From Oceanicella sp. SM1341 (GTDB lineage: Bacteria; Pseudomonadota; Alphaproteobacteria; Rhodobacterales; Rhodobacteraceae): 64,000 nt of DNA. Below the pieces are notes generated by a model. It was given only the letters and a program-made list of their open reading frames with translations, was not told the DNA's origin and searched no databases. The stretch is taken from assembly GCF_003448965.1 (NCBI RefSeq), contig NZ_QRGC01000004.1:62001-126000 (forward strand), written 5' to 3'. Each line of letters begins with the position of its first letter. Positions within the stretch are counted from its first letter, which is position 1. Made by a program: the position numbers and the translations under genes. Below are positions 50,032-59,280 of the stretch, one piece after another.

Positions 50032-50081
50032 TTGACTCCGGCGTCGGCATGTCTATTTTCAGTCGCACACGATCTAATCGT
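50032..50081 (+). promoter_or_regulatory. ohr promoter and OhrR operator
   Basis: TTGACT (50032-50037) and TATTTT (50054-50059) with 16-bp spacing form a sigma-70-type promoter. ACGAT-CTA-ATCGT (50069-50081), an inverted repeat, lies at the expected start of transcription, where a repressor would block initiation. Confidence 0.7.
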
Positions 50082-50135
50082 TCAGCCGATTTTCTCAGCC
50101 GCCGGCGCAGCCGGCCCGGAACAAGGACCACAGCC

Positions 50136-50561
50136 ATGACCACCAGCGTTCTCTACTCCACCGCAGCCCGCGCCACCGGCGGCCGCGACGGCCATTCCGC
50201 CACGCTCGACGGCGCTGTCGACGTGAAGCTCAGCACCCCCAGGGAGCTCGGCGGCGCCGGCGGCGAGGGCGTGAACCCCGAGCAGCTCTTCGCCACCGGC
50301 TACGCGGCCTGCTTCATCGGCGCGATGAAATTCGCCGGCGCGCAGAGCGGCACGAAGGTGCCGGCCGACACCTCCGTGACCGCCACCGTGGGCATCGGCC
50401 CGCGCTCCGAGGGCGGGTTCGGGCTCGAGATCGCGCTCGAGATCTCGCTGCCGGGCCTTGAGGCGGGCGCCGCCCGCGCGCTGGTCGACGCCGCCCACCA
50501 GGTGTGCCCCTACTCCAACGCCACCCGCGGCAACATCGACGTGCAGCTCACCATCGCCTGA
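50136..50561 (+). CDS. ohr: Organic hydroperoxide resistance protein (Ohr)
   Basis: A 141-residue OsmC/Ohr-family peroxidase that reduces organic hydroperoxides using lipoylated partners. Catalytic cysteines C59 (AACF) and C124 (VCPYS) are present, with the E50 of NPEQLFA and R17. Length is standard. The start has AAGGA upstream. It is divergent from ohrR. The lipoate ligase encoded 5 kb away is of interest because Ohr enzymes take electrons from lipoylated E2/DLD systems, but adjacency alone proves no link. Confidence 0.95.
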   Translation: MTTSVLYSTAARATGGRDGHSATLDGAVDVKLSTPRELGGAGGEGVNPEQLFATGYAACFIGAMKFAGAQSGTKVPADTSVTATVGIGPRSEGGFGLEIALEISLPGLEAGAARALVDAAHQVCPYSNATRGNIDVQLTIA

Positions 50562-50693
50562 GCCCCGGCCGCCGCGCAGGCCCGCCCCGGCGGGCCTGCC
50601 GGTACCCTTCATGTGCCTCCTTGCGTGCAGTGCAGCGGGCTCCGTATGTTCGGGCGAACCCGACCCCGACCAGACTGACAAGGAACCGGACCC

Positions 50694-51257
50694 GTGACCT
50701 CACGCCTGAACATCATCATCGCCAGCACCCGCCCCGGCCGCGTGGGCCCCGCAGTGGGAAAATGGATCGCGGAGGTCGCCGCGGCGCACCCCGGGTTCGA
50801 AACCAGCCTCGTCGATCTCGCCGATTTCGACCTGCCGGTCTACGACGAGCCGAAGCACCCGCGTCTGCAATCCTACGAGCACGAGCACACGAAGAAATGG
50901 TCGGCCAGCGTGGCCTCGGCCGATGCCTTCGTCTTCGTGACGCCGGAGTACAATTTCGGACCGACCCCGGCGCTGCTGAACGCGCTGAACTACGTCTACT
51001 CCGAGTGGAACTACAAGCCCGCGGCCTTCGTGAGCTACGGCGGCATCTCGGGCGGCATGCGCGGCGTCGAGGCCACCAAGCCGACGCTGAACGTGCTGAA
51101 GATGGTGCCGCTCATCGAGGGCGTGCTCGTGCCGATGGTGAGCGAGATGGTGAAGGACGGCGCGTTCACCCCCGGCGACATCCAGGTGCAGAGCGCGGGC
51201 GTGATGCTCGACGAGCTCTCCCGCTGGGCCGAGGCGCTGAAACCGCTGCGGGCCTGA
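50694..51257 (+). CDS. NADPH-dependent FMN reductase family protein
   Basis: A 187-residue flavodoxin-fold protein beginning at a GTG with AAGGA upstream. The flavin phosphate loop (I-I-A-S-T-R-P-G-R-V-G) is at residues ~8-18, and T-P-E-Y-N-F-G-P-T-P near residue 83 is the second family signature. It is similar to ChrR/YieF-like quinone or azo reductases. It could remove quinones or electrophiles, fitting the stress context of ohr. Physiological substrate unknown. Confidence 0.9.
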   Translation: MTSRLNIIIASTRPGRVGPAVGKWIAEVAAAHPGFETSLVDLADFDLPVYDEPKHPRLQSYEHEHTKKWSASVASADAFVFVTPEYNFGPTPALLNALNYVYSEWNYKPAAFVSYGGISGGMRGVEATKPTLNVLKMVPLIEGVLVPMVSEMVKDGAFTPGDIQVQSAGVMLDELSRWAEALKPLRA

Positions 51258-51428
51258 CACCGCCCCGGGCGGCGGGCGTCCGCGCCCCCGCCCCGTCACC
51301 GCCGGGCGAGGCGCGCCGGGGCTCCGCCGCGGACCCGCCCCGCCGGCGGCACCTTTGCCGCTGCCGGCCCGCCCCGAGGGCGCCCATGCCGGCGCGGCAG
51401 CCTCACCCCGCCGGCGCCGGGCGCGGGC

Positions 51429-51953
51429 TCACCATCCGGCGGAGAAGTCGAGGGGCAGGTAGTCTCCCAGCCCGACGAAGAACAGGTCGATCTCCAGCGC
51501 CAGGCTCACCTCGAAATCGTTGAGCTCCGGCACGCTCCAGCGCTGCTGCTCGAGCCGGTCGAGGAACGCCCGGCGGGTCTGCTCGTCCTGCGGCCTGAGC
51601 GGCAGGGCTTCGGCCGCGCGCAGCAGCTCGATGCGCCGGTGCACCTCGCGCATGCCCGAGAAGGCTTCCATCATCAGCCGCGCGAGGCGCGGCTCCTGCC
51701 GCCAGGAGCGCCCGCCGAACACCTCCTGCACCACGCGGTTTCCCGCGCCGAGGCAATCGTAGGCCACGCAGCCGCGAAACCCCTCCTGCGCCAGCCTGTC
51801 ATGGATCGTGCAGCTGTGCCCCGAGAGGTTGCGGCAGGGCTCGCCGGGGTTCTTGTCGAACGCGAAGTCCTCGCCCTTGTCGAAGGCCAGCACGAGACAG
51901 CACAGGGCCGCGCACTTGGAACAATCGGTCTGGAGATGATCGGTCTGGGGCAT
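51429..51953 (-). CDS. Cysteine-rich YkgJ-like protein
   Basis: A 174-residue protein whose N-terminal half holds C-S-K-C-A-A-L-C-C, then P-C-R-N-L, H-S-C-T-I-H and F-R-G-C-V-A-Y-D-C. This resembles the zinc/iron-sulfur-binding YkgJ family, although the spacing is expanded. The C-terminal half is helical and charged. The ATG at 51953 has no strong ribosome site; a longer form extends into low-complexity sequence. No neighbour suggests a function. Confidence 0.75.
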   Translation of the reverse strand: MPQTDHLQTDCSKCAALCCLVLAFDKGEDFAFDKNPGEPCRNLSGHSCTIHDRLAQEGFRGCVAYDCLGAGNRVVQEVFGGRSWRQEPRLARLMMEAFSGMREVHRRIELLRAAEALPLRPQDEQTRRAFLDRLEQQRWSVPELNDFEVSLALEIDLFFVGLGDYLPLDFSAGW

Positions 51954-52136
51954 TCTGGCTGTGGTCTCAACGGCTCGCGGGGGGGGAAGCAGCCGGGCTG
52001 CGCTGTCGGCCGCCTTATCCCGCGGATGACCGGCCGAATGCAAGATCCGCCCGGGCCGGCGGAGGCCGCGGCCTTCTGCCGGGCCGCGGTGGCGCGCCTG
52101 CGCAGCCGCACCGCCGGGCGGGCGCGGGCCCCGCGC

Positions 52137-52658
52137 TCAGGCGCGGGGCGGGGCGGGAGCGGGCCCCGCGCTGAGGGGCGGGGCGGGGCGGCCGGGGGCG
52201 CGCTCCTGCGCCTCCATCGCGCGGCGGAAGGCGGCGAGGGTCTCTTCGCTCACGTGGTGCTCGAGCCCCTCGGCGTCGATGCGCGCGGTCTCCTCGCTCA
52301 CGCCAAGCCAGTGCAGGAAGGCCTCCACGGTCTCGTGGCGCAGGCGGATGGCCTCGGCCAGCCGCTCCCCCGCCTCGGTGAGGAACACCCCGCGGTAGGG
52401 CCGGCGCGAGACCAGGCCCTCCTCGTCGAGCCGGGCCAGCATCTTCGCCACCGTGGGCTGCGAGACGCCCAGCCGGGCGGCGATGTCGACCTGCCGCGCC
52501 TCCTGCCGCTCGCGGATCAGCCCGGCGATCAGCTCGACGTAATCCTCCGCCAGCGCGTTGCGCCTTGCCTCGCGGGTCTGGCGGAAGCCCTCGCACTGGG
52601 CCTCGGCATCGGGAAGCGGAGCCTCCGGCAACATGTCCTGCGGACGGGCCTGTCGCAT
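52137..52658 (-). CDS. mntR: Manganese-responsive regulator MntR (DtxR/MntR family)
   Basis: A 173-residue regulator. The winged helix-turn-helix (~40-95) contains [17 protein letters not shown]. The dimerisation and metal-binding part has [10 protein letters not shown] and [15 protein letters not shown] precedes the ATG at 52658. It is divergent from mntH, its usual target. A Pro/Ala-rich tail (~155-173) is extra. With Mn(II) it should repress mntH through the AT-rich gap between them. Confidence 0.93.
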   Translation of the reverse strand: MRQARPQDMLPEAPLPDAEAQCEGFRQTREARRNALAEDYVELIAGLIRERQEARQVDIAARLGVSQPTVAKMLARLDEEGLVSRRPYRGVFLTEAGERLAEAIRLRHETVEAFLHWLGVSEETARIDAEGLEHHVSEETLAAFRRAMEAQERAPGRPAPPLSAGPAPAPPRA

Positions 52659-52765
52659 GCGCGCACCTCTCTTTCGCGTCCTTCGCGGGTCCCGGGCGGG
52701 CAATGCCATGCCCCGGCCCGCCTTCCCGCCCGGATCGGCGGGGATGTCACGTCGTGGCGCTGCAA

Positions 52766-52792
52766 TATATAGCCTGTTGCATACCTTATATA
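52766..52792. promoter_or_regulatory. Candidate MntR operator in the mntR/mntH gap
   Basis: Two TATATA blocks (52766-52771 and 52787-52792) separated by 15 bases stand out in a GC-rich background, within AATATATAGCC...ACCTTATATACC. The arms are partly inverted. They probably combine MntR binding and -10 functions for mntH. Confidence 0.5.
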
Positions 52793-52833
52793 CCAGTCGT
52801 AATCCTGTGCGTAAGCCATCCCCCGGAGCCAGC

Positions 52834-54192
52834 ATGTCCCGCACCGACCAGCCCGCCGCGCCGCACCGTTCCTGGCACCTCGCCCGGGCCACGGAGGAGG
52901 GCGCGCCCAGCCTGGCGGAGGCGAACGCCTCCGTGCGGGTGCCCGTGGGCGGCTCCTGGCTGCGCCGGCTGCTCGCCTTCATCGGGCCGGGCTACATGAT
53001 TTCGGTGGGCTACATGGACCCCGGGAACTGGGCGACCGACCTCGCGGGCGGGGCACAGTTCGGCTACACGCTGCTCTCGGTGATCATGCTCTCGAACCTG
53101 ATGGCGATCCTGCTGCAGGCGCTCGCCGCCCGGCTGGGCATCGCCACCGGGCGCGACCTCGCGCAGGCCTGCCGCGACACCTACCCGCCGATCATCAACA
53201 TCCCGCTGTGGCTGGCCTGCGAGCTCGCCATCATCGCCTGCGACCTCGCGGAGGTGATCGGCACCGCGGTGGCGCTGCAGCTGCTCTTCAGCATCCCGCT
53301 GGTGGCCGGAGCGCTGATCACCGGGCTCGACGCCTTCCTGGTGCTCCTGCTGATGAACCGCGGCTTCCGGCGGCTCGAGGCCTTCGTGATCGCGCTGCTG
53401 GGCATCATCGCGGCCTGTTTCGCGGTGCAGCTGGTGGCGGCGGCACCGCCGGTGGCGAGCATCCTCGACGGCTTCGTGCCCTCGGCCGAGATCGTGCACA
53501 ACCCGCAGATGCTCTACATCGCCATCGGCATCATCGGCGCCACGGTGATGCCGCACAATCTCTACCTGCATTCCTCCATCGTGCAGACCCGCGCCTACGA
53601 GCGCACCGAGGCGGGCAAGCGCGAGGCCATCCGCTGGGCGGTCACCGACAGCACCATCGCGCTGATGCTGGCGCTGTTCGTGAACGCCGCCATCCTCATC
53701 GTCGCCGCCGCGGCCTTCCACGGCACCGGGTACGAGTATGTCGCCGACATCGAGGACGCCCACCGGCTGCTCTCGCCGCTGCTGGGGCTGGGGATCGCCT
53801 CCACGCTGTTCGCGGTGGCGCTGCTGGCCTCGGGGGTGAACTCCACCGTCACCGCCACGCTGGCGGGGCAGATCGTGATGGAGGGCTTCCTGCGCATCCG
53901 CCTGCCGAACTGGGCGCGCAGGCTGCTCACCCGGGCGCTGGCCATCGTGCCGGTGGTGGTGGTGACCTGGATCTACGGCGACAGGGGCACGGGCGAGCTG
54001 CTGATCCTCAGCCAGGTGGTGCTGTCGATGCAGCTTCCCTTCGCCGTCATCCCGCTGGTGCGCTTCGTGACCGACCGGGAGCGCATGGGCGCCTTCGCGG
54101 TGGCCCGCTGGGTGGCGCTGCTCGCCTGGGCGGTGGCGGGCCTCATCGTGGTGCTGAACGTGAAACTGCTGTGGGACACGCTGGCGGGCTGA
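52834..54192 (+). CDS. mntH: Mn(II)/Nramp transporter MntH
   Basis: A 452-residue Nramp-family proton-coupled divalent-metal importer with about eleven membrane helices. The metal-binding D-P-G-N motif of helix 1 ([11 protein letters not shown], ~residues 65-75) and the M-P-H-N motif of helix 6 (~236) are intact. A ~45-residue hydrophilic N-terminus precedes helix 1. The GGAG-linked ATG at 52834 is preferred to much longer upstream frames. Divergent mntR indicates Mn-dependent repression. Confidence 0.95.
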   Translation: MSRTDQPAAPHRSWHLARATEEGAPSLAEANASVRVPVGGSWLRRLLAFIGPGYMISVGYMDPGNWATDLAGGAQFGYTLLSVIMLSNLMAILLQALAARLGIATGRDLAQACRDTYPPIINIPLWLACELAIIACDLAEVIGTAVALQLLFSIPLVAGALITGLDAFLVLLLMNRGFRRLEAFVIALLGIIAACFAVQLVAAAPPVASILDGFVPSAEIVHNPQMLYIAIGIIGATVMPHNLYLHSSIVQTRAYERTEAGKREAIRWAVTDSTIALMLALFVNAAILIVAAAAFHGTGYEYVADIEDAHRLLSPLLGLGIASTLFAVALLASGVNSTVTATLAGQIVMEGFLRIRLPNWARRLLTRALAIVPVVVVTWIYGDRGTGELLILSQVVLSMQLPFAVIPLVRFVTDRERMGAFAVARWVALLAWAVAGLIVVLNVKLLWDTLAG

Positions 54193-54250
54193 GCCGCCGG
54201 CGTGCCCCCGAAGTGACCCCGCGGGGGGCTGCTCCGCGCCGGCGTGCGCC

Positions 54251-54748
54251 TCAGAAGGTGAGGTCGGTGACCACGCCCACGTCCGGGGTGGTGCCGGTCT
54301 CGTTCGCCTTCGCGATCTCGCGGCCGAAGCGCGCGCCGCTCGCGGTGCTGGCCCAGGCGCGGCCGTGCTCGGGGCGCAGGCGCAGCAGGGTGAGGTCGGG
54401 GTCGGATTTGCCCTCCGGGTACCAGGCCTCAACCGCCGGCGACCAGAAGCGCTCCACGTGCTCGGGGGAGGAGGCCTCCTCCAGCTTGCCGTCGACACAG
54501 GCGTAATAGTCCGCGCCCTCGCCCATCAGGCACATGTGCACCCGGCCGCCGTCCTGCGACTGGCGGACGATGTCGGAGTCGCGGCTGGCGAAGAACCAGA
54601 TCGCGCCCTCCTCGGGTGCGGGCATCGGGGTCATCGGCTGCATGTGATGCGTGGCGTCCGGCGTGCCGAGCATCACGGCACGGCTCTCGCCGAGCTGGCT
54701 CCAGAATCCGGCCTGCGGGTCTGCCTTGATGCGTTCGAGATCTGCCAT
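54251..54748 (-). CDS. Pyridoxamine-5'-phosphate-oxidase-like general stress protein
   Basis: A 165-residue split-barrel flavin-binding protein (general stress protein 26/PPOX group). Typical are the N-terminal F-W-S-Q-L-G-E-S-R-A-V-M-L, then I-W-F-F-A-S-R-D-S and Y-A-C-V-D-G-K-L. The ATG at 54748 has AGGAGGAAG upstream. An EcfG-like promoter ends about 30 bp before the start codon, fitting a stress-induced gene. Flavin or F420 use and the substrate are unknown. Confidence 0.88.
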   Translation of the reverse strand: MADLERIKADPQAGFWSQLGESRAVMLGTPDATHHMQPMTPMPAPEEGAIWFFASRDSDIVRQSQDGGRVHMCLMGEGADYYACVDGKLEEASSPEHVERFWSPAVEAWYPEGKSDPDLTLLRLRPEHGRAWASTASGARFGREIAKANETGTTPDVGVVTDLTF

Positions 54749-55067
54749 CGGTCTTCCTCCTTTGCTCTGGCACACCAACACGGGCCGGGGGCGGCGCGTT
54801 CCCCGCCGCGGGGCGGACGCCCGATCACGGATGCGTGCGCGGCGGCGGAAAAGCCCGTCCGCACAAGCTCTTGCCGCAGTGCAGGATAAGCCTTGAACCT
54901 CGGTGGAATGCGCTGCATCTTCCCCGTGCCCACCCGCTGTTCCCCGCGCGCGTGACGACCCCGACAGAGCCACGCCCCGCCGCCCGCCCCCGGGCCCGGG
55001 GGCGTTTGCAGGCACGAAAGGCGGCCGCCGGCCCGGGCGCGCACCCATGGCCCACGGATACCGAAGC
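54749..55067. other. Divergent intergenic region with GC palindrome
   Basis: No gene is seen. A perfect 20-bp palindrome CGCCCCCGGGCCCGGGGGCG (54985-55004) followed by TTTG lies upstream of the MFS gene; it could be an attenuator-like hairpin or simply GC-rich structure. The EcfG-like promoter serves the PPOX gene in the other direction. Confidence 0.5.
54777..54802 (-). promoter_or_regulatory. EcfG-like promoter for the PPOX stress gene
   Basis: On the minus strand GGAAC (54802-54798), a 17-base spacer and TGTT (54780-54777). This is the same variant as at the single-domain receiver gene. Confidence 0.5.
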
Positions 55068-56258
55068 ATGACCGACACCAGCCCCGCCGCCGCTGCGGCA
55101 CACCCTCTCCTGCTCACCCTCGCGCTCGCGGTGGGAGGCTTCGCCATCGGCACCACCGAGTTCGCCGCCATGAGCCTGCTGCCCTTCTATGCCCGCGACT
55201 TCGGCATCGACGAGCCCGCCGCCGGCACCGCCATCAGCGCCTATGCGCTCGGCGTCTGCGTGGGGGCGCCGGTCATCGCGGTGCTGGCGGCGAAGCTCTC
55301 GCGCCGGGTGCTGCTGATCGGGCTCATGGTGCTCTTCGCGCTGGCCAACGGGCTGAGCGCGCTGGCGCCGAGCTACCCGATGCTGGTGGCGTTCCGCTTC
55401 CTCTCCGGCCTGCCGCACGGGGCGTATTTCGGCGTGGCGGCGCTGCTCGCGGCATCGCTGGTGCCACCGGGCAAGCGAGCGCAGGCGGTGGGGCGGGTGA
55501 TCCTCGGGCTCACCATCGCCACCACGGTGGGGGTGCCGCTGGCCAATGCCATCGGGCAGGTGCTGGGCTGGCGCTCGGGCTTCCTGATCGTCGCGGTGCT
55601 GGCGGCGCTCACCGCCACGCTGATCGCCATCTTCGCGCCGCACGACCGGCCGCAGCAGGGGGCGAGCCCGCTGCGCGAGCTTGGCGCCCTCGGCCGCCGG
55701 CAGGTCTGGCTCACGCTCGGCATCGGGGCGGTGGGCTTCGGCGGCATGTTCACCGTCTACACCTATCTCGGCTCCACCCTCATCGAGTACACCCATGCCG
55801 CGCCGCTGGCGCTGCCGGTGATGCTGTCGCTCTTCGGGCTGGGGATGACCGTGGGCACGGTGATCTGCGCCCGCGCCGCCGACCGGGCGATGATGCCCTC
55901 CATCGCCATCACCCTCGTGGTGAACGCCGCCGCCCTGCTCACCTTCTCGGCCGTGGCCGGCTCGGTCTGGGCCATGGCGCCGGTGATCTTCGTGATCGGC
56001 TGCGGCGGCGGGCTGTCGACCATGCTGCAGGCGCGGCTGATGAGCGTGGCGGCCGACGCCCAGACCCTCGCCGCCGCCCTCAACCACTCCGCCTTCAACA
56101 TCGCCAACGCGCTCGGCCCCTGGCTGGGCGGGCTCGCCATCGCCGGCGGGCTCGGCTGGCCCTCGATCGGCTGGGTGGGAGCCTGCCTCGCGCTCGGCGG
56201 GCTGGGCGTGTGGGCGGTGACGCTGGCGGACGCCCGCCGCCACCCGGCCCCGGCCTGA
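55068..56258 (+). CDS. MFS transporter, DHA1 (AraJ/YdhP-like) family
   Basis: A 396-residue major facilitator with twelve hydrophobic segments. Motifs include G-T-T-E-F in helix 1 and, after helix 2, A-A-K-L-S-R-R (motif A variant), with G-L-P-H-G-A-Y-F in helix 4. This pattern matches arabinose/purine-type DHA1 exporters (AraJ, YdhP, PbuE). The start at 55068 is chosen; an ATG at 55046 is possible. Exported compound unknown. It stands alone between the PPOX gene and the glucose-type dehydrogenase. Confidence 0.88.
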   Translation: MTDTSPAAAAAHPLLLTLALAVGGFAIGTTEFAAMSLLPFYARDFGIDEPAAGTAISAYALGVCVGAPVIAVLAAKLSRRVLLIGLMVLFALANGLSALAPSYPMLVAFRFLSGLPHGAYFGVAALLAASLVPPGKRAQAVGRVILGLTIATTVGVPLANAIGQVLGWRSGFLIVAVLAALTATLIAIFAPHDRPQQGASPLRELGALGRRQVWLTLGIGAVGFGGMFTVYTYLGSTLIEYTHAAPLALPVMLSLFGLGMTVGTVICARAADRAMMPSIAITLVVNAAALLTFSAVAGSVWAMAPVIFVIGCGGGLSTMLQARLMSVAADAQTLAAALNHSAFNIANALGPWLGGLAIAGGLGWPSIGWVGACLALGGLGVWAVTLADARRHPAPA

Positions 56259-56405
56259 GGGCGCGCGCCCCCGGCCGGGCGGCGGCGGCCTGCGCGGAAA
56301 TCCGCCGATGTGCTGGACATGCCGGCCCCTTGCCACACCTGAACTGGCAGAGGGCCGCGCGCCAGGCCGCGCGCCGCGCCCTCACCACTGCCAGGGGATC
56401 GCATC

Positions 56406-59027
56406 ATGTACCGCTTCATCGTCGCCCTCCTTGTCCTGCTGCTGGGCATAGCCCTCGCGCTCGGCGGAGCCTGGCTCGCCTGGCTCGGCGGGTCGTGGTT
56501 CTACATTCCGCTGGGCGTGGTGCTGGCGCTTTCGGGCGGGCTGTTCATGGCGCGCGAGCCCTCGGCCCTCGCGCTCTACGCGCTGGCGCTGCTCGGCACG
56601 CTGGCCTGGTCGGTCGCGGAGGCGGGGTTCGACTGGTGGGCGCTGGCGCCGCGCGGCGCGCTGCTGGTGGTCTTCGGCATCCTGATGCTGGCGCCCGCGA
56701 TCGCGCTGCGCCTCGCCGGGCGGGGCAGGGAGGCGCGCTCGGGCCAGGGTGCCGCGGGCGGGCTGCTCGGGCTCGCGCTGCTGATCTGCGCCGGCGTGGC
56801 CGGCTACGCCGTGAGCCGCAACCCGCATGACACCCCCGGCGCCTTCCCCGACGAGCGGATGGCCGCCGGCGCCGCCCTGCAGACCGCCGGCGTGCCGGAC
56901 GGCGAATGGCACTCCTACGGGCGCACCCCCTACGGCCGGCGCTACTCGCCGCTCGACCAGATCACCCCGGCGAACGTGGCCGACCTGGAGGAGGCCTGGA
57001 CCTACAACACCGGCGAGCAGCGCGACGCCGACGACCCGGTGGAGACCACCTACGAGGTCACCCCGCTGGTGGTGGGCGGCACCATGTACATCTGCACGCC
57101 CTTCGCCACCGTGATCGCGCTCGACCCCGAGACGGGCGAGGAGAAATGGCGCTTCGACCCCGAGCTGCAGCAGCCGCCGCGCCAGACCACGCAGCACATG
57201 ACCTGCCGCGGCGTGTCCTATTTCGACGGCAGCCGAAACCCCGCCCCCGCCCCCGCCGCCGCTGCCGCTGCCGCTGACGGCACGGGCGAGGCCGCGGGCG
57301 AGACCGCCGGGGAAACCTCGGGCGACGCCGCCGGAGAAGCCGCCGCCGGGACCGATACCGCGCAGGACACCACCGCCCCGCTGGAGCAGAGCGGCACCGC
57401 GGTGACCACCGAGGCCGCCGGCGTGCCGCAGAACGTGGTGACCGGGAACGCCCGGCCCGGCGACCCCAACCCGCAGGTGACGCGTGACCGCCCGGGCACC
57501 CCGGGCAGCGACGCCGCCTGCGTGCGGCGGCTCTTCGTGCCCACCCCCGACGGCCGGCTGATCTCGATCAGCGCGCAGACCGGGCAGGTCTGCCCCGGCT
57601 TCGGCGGGGCGGACGGCACGGTGAACCTCTGGGCCAACATGCCCAACGTCACCCCCGGCTCGGCCTATTCCACCTCGCCCCCGGTGGTGACCGACCGCCT
57701 GGTGGTGGTGGGCGGCACGGTGAACGACAACGCCTCGGCCACCTCGCCTTCCGGCGTGATCCGCGCCTTCGACGTGCATACGGGCGAGCTGGTGTGGAAC
57801 TTCGATTCGAAGAACCCCGACGCGACCGCCCCCATCGCAGACGGCGAGACCTACTCCCCGAACGCGCCGAACTCCTGGAGCGTGTCCGCCTACGACCCCG
57901 AGCTGGGGCTGATCTACGTGCCGATGGGCAACGAGAGCCCCGACCAGTTCGGCGGCAACCGCTCGGAGGAGGTGGAGCGCTTCTCCGCCTCCGTCACGGC
58001 GCTCGACGCCCGGACCGGGGAGGTGCGCTGGGTCTACCAGACCGTGCACCACGACATCTGGGACATGGACGTGCCGGCCCAGCCCGGCCTCATCGACCTC
58101 ACCATCGACGGCGAGACCGTGCCGGCGCTGGTGCAGGCCACCAAGCACGGCGAGATCTTCGTGCTCAACCGCGAGACCGGCGAGCCGGTGCTGCCGGTGG
58201 AGGAGGTGCCCGCCCCGCAGGGCGCGGTGGAGGGCGATTTCACCGCCCCCACCCAGCCCGTCTCGGCCGTGAGCTTCAACCCGCCGGCGCTCACCGAGGC
58301 CGACATGTGGGGCGCCACGCCCGTCGACCAGCTCTGGTGCCGCATCCGCTTCCGCCAGCTGCGCTACGAGGGCCGCTTCACGCCGCCGAGCCGCGAGGGC
58401 TCCATCGTCTACCCCGGCAATTTCGGCACCTTCAACTGGGGCGGCGTGGCGGTGGACCCCGAGCGCCAGGTGATGTTCGCCATGCCGGTCTACCTCGCCT
58501 TCACCTCGCAGCTCATCGAGCGGCCCGACGACACCACCCGGGTGGTGACCGAGGACGGCGACCCGGTGTTCAACGAGAATTTCGGTGCCCGCTACGCCTC
58601 GCGGATGGGCGCCTTCACCTCGCCCCTCGGCCTGCCCTGCCAGCAGCCGCCCTGGGGCTACGTGGCCGGGGTCGACCTCACCACCGGCGAGACGGTCTGG
58701 CAGCATCGCAACGGCACGGTGCGCGATCTCTCGCCCCTGCCCCTGCCCTTCGAGATGGGCGTGCCCGGCATCGGCGGCCCGATCGTGACCCGGGGCGGGG
58801 TCGCCTTCCTCTCCGGCACGATGGACTATTACGTGCGCGGCTACGACCTGCAGACCGGGGAGGAACTGTGGCGCGCCCGCCTGCCGGCCGGCGGCCAGGC
58901 GACGCCCTCCACCTATCTCGGCAGCGACGGGCGGCAGTATCTCGTCGTCGTCGCCGGTGGGCACGGCTCCACCGGCACGAAGGCGGGCGACGCGATCATC
59001 GCCTACCGGCTGCCCCGCGGCAGCTGA
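56406..59027 (+). CDS. Membrane-bound PQQ-dependent glucose/quinate-type dehydrogenase
   Basis: An 873-residue quinoprotein. Five N-terminal membrane helices (residues ~1-140) anchor an eight-bladed PQQ propeller in the periplasm; electrons go directly to ubiquinone. Signatures are D-G-E-W-H-S-Y-G-R-T, the Q-H-M-T-C-R-G-V-S-Y region and H-H-D-I-W-D-M-D near residue 550, which includes the catalytic aspartate region. Typical Gcd/QuiA proteins have about 800 residues. The extra length is an Ala/Gly/Glu/Thr-rich insert at ~278-365 between blades. The substrate (glucose, quinate or another polyol) cannot be fixed. It needs the same cofactor as XoxF. Confidence 0.92.
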   Translation: MYRFIVALLVLLLGIALALGGAWLAWLGGSWFYIPLGVVLALSGGLFMAREPSALALYALALLGTLAWSVAEAGFDWWALAPRGALLVVFGILMLAPAIALRLAGRGREARSGQGAAGGLLGLALLICAGVAGYAVSRNPHDTPGAFPDERMAAGAALQTAGVPDGEWHSYGRTPYGRRYSPLDQITPANVADLEEAWTYNTGEQRDADDPVETTYEVTPLVVGGTMYICTPFATVIALDPETGEEKWRFDPELQQPPRQTTQHMTCRGVSYFDGSRNPAPAPAAAAAAADGTGEAAGETAGETSGDAAGEAAAGTDTAQDTTAPLEQSGTAVTTEAAGVPQNVVTGNARPGDPNPQVTRDRPGTPGSDAACVRRLFVPTPDGRLISISAQTGQVCPGFGGADGTVNLWANMPNVTPGSAYSTSPPVVTDRLVVVGGTVNDNASATSPSGVIRAFDVHTGELVWNFDSKNPDATAPIADGETYSPNAPNSWSVSAYDPELGLIYVPMGNESPDQFGGNRSEEVERFSASVTALDARTGEVRWVYQTVHHDIWDMDVPAQPGLIDLTIDGETVPALVQATKHGEIFVLNRETGEPVLPVEEVPAPQGAVEGDFTAPTQPVSAVSFNPPALTEADMWGATPVDQLWCRIRFRQLRYEGRFTPPSREGSIVYPGNFGTFNWGGVAVDPERQVMFAMPVYLAFTSQLIERPDDTTRVVTEDGDPVFNENFGARYASRMGAFTSPLGLPCQQPPWGYVAGVDLTTGETVWQHRNGTVRDLSPLPLPFEMGVPGIGGPIVTRGGVAFLSGTMDYYVRGYDLQTGEELWRARLPAGGQATPSTYLGSDGRQYLVVVAGGHGSTGTKAGDAIIAYRLPRGS

Positions 59028-59280
59028 CCGCCGGCCCGCGGCCCCCTTCCCCCCGGGGGGCCGCGCGCGGCCCGAACCCCTCCCCCACCCCCGCTCTTGG
59101 AACCGCGGCCCGTTCCGGGCATGATGGCGCCGCCGCGCGCCCGGGCGTGACGGCCCGCCGCCGCGCACCCCGCGGGGGCAGCCGCCCGGCCGGCGGTGCG
59201 GGCGGGCACCGCGGCACCAGGGCGCGCATGGCGCGCCGCCGCCGCTCGCAGTTGGGCCGCAATCGGAACGGAGCCCCGGT

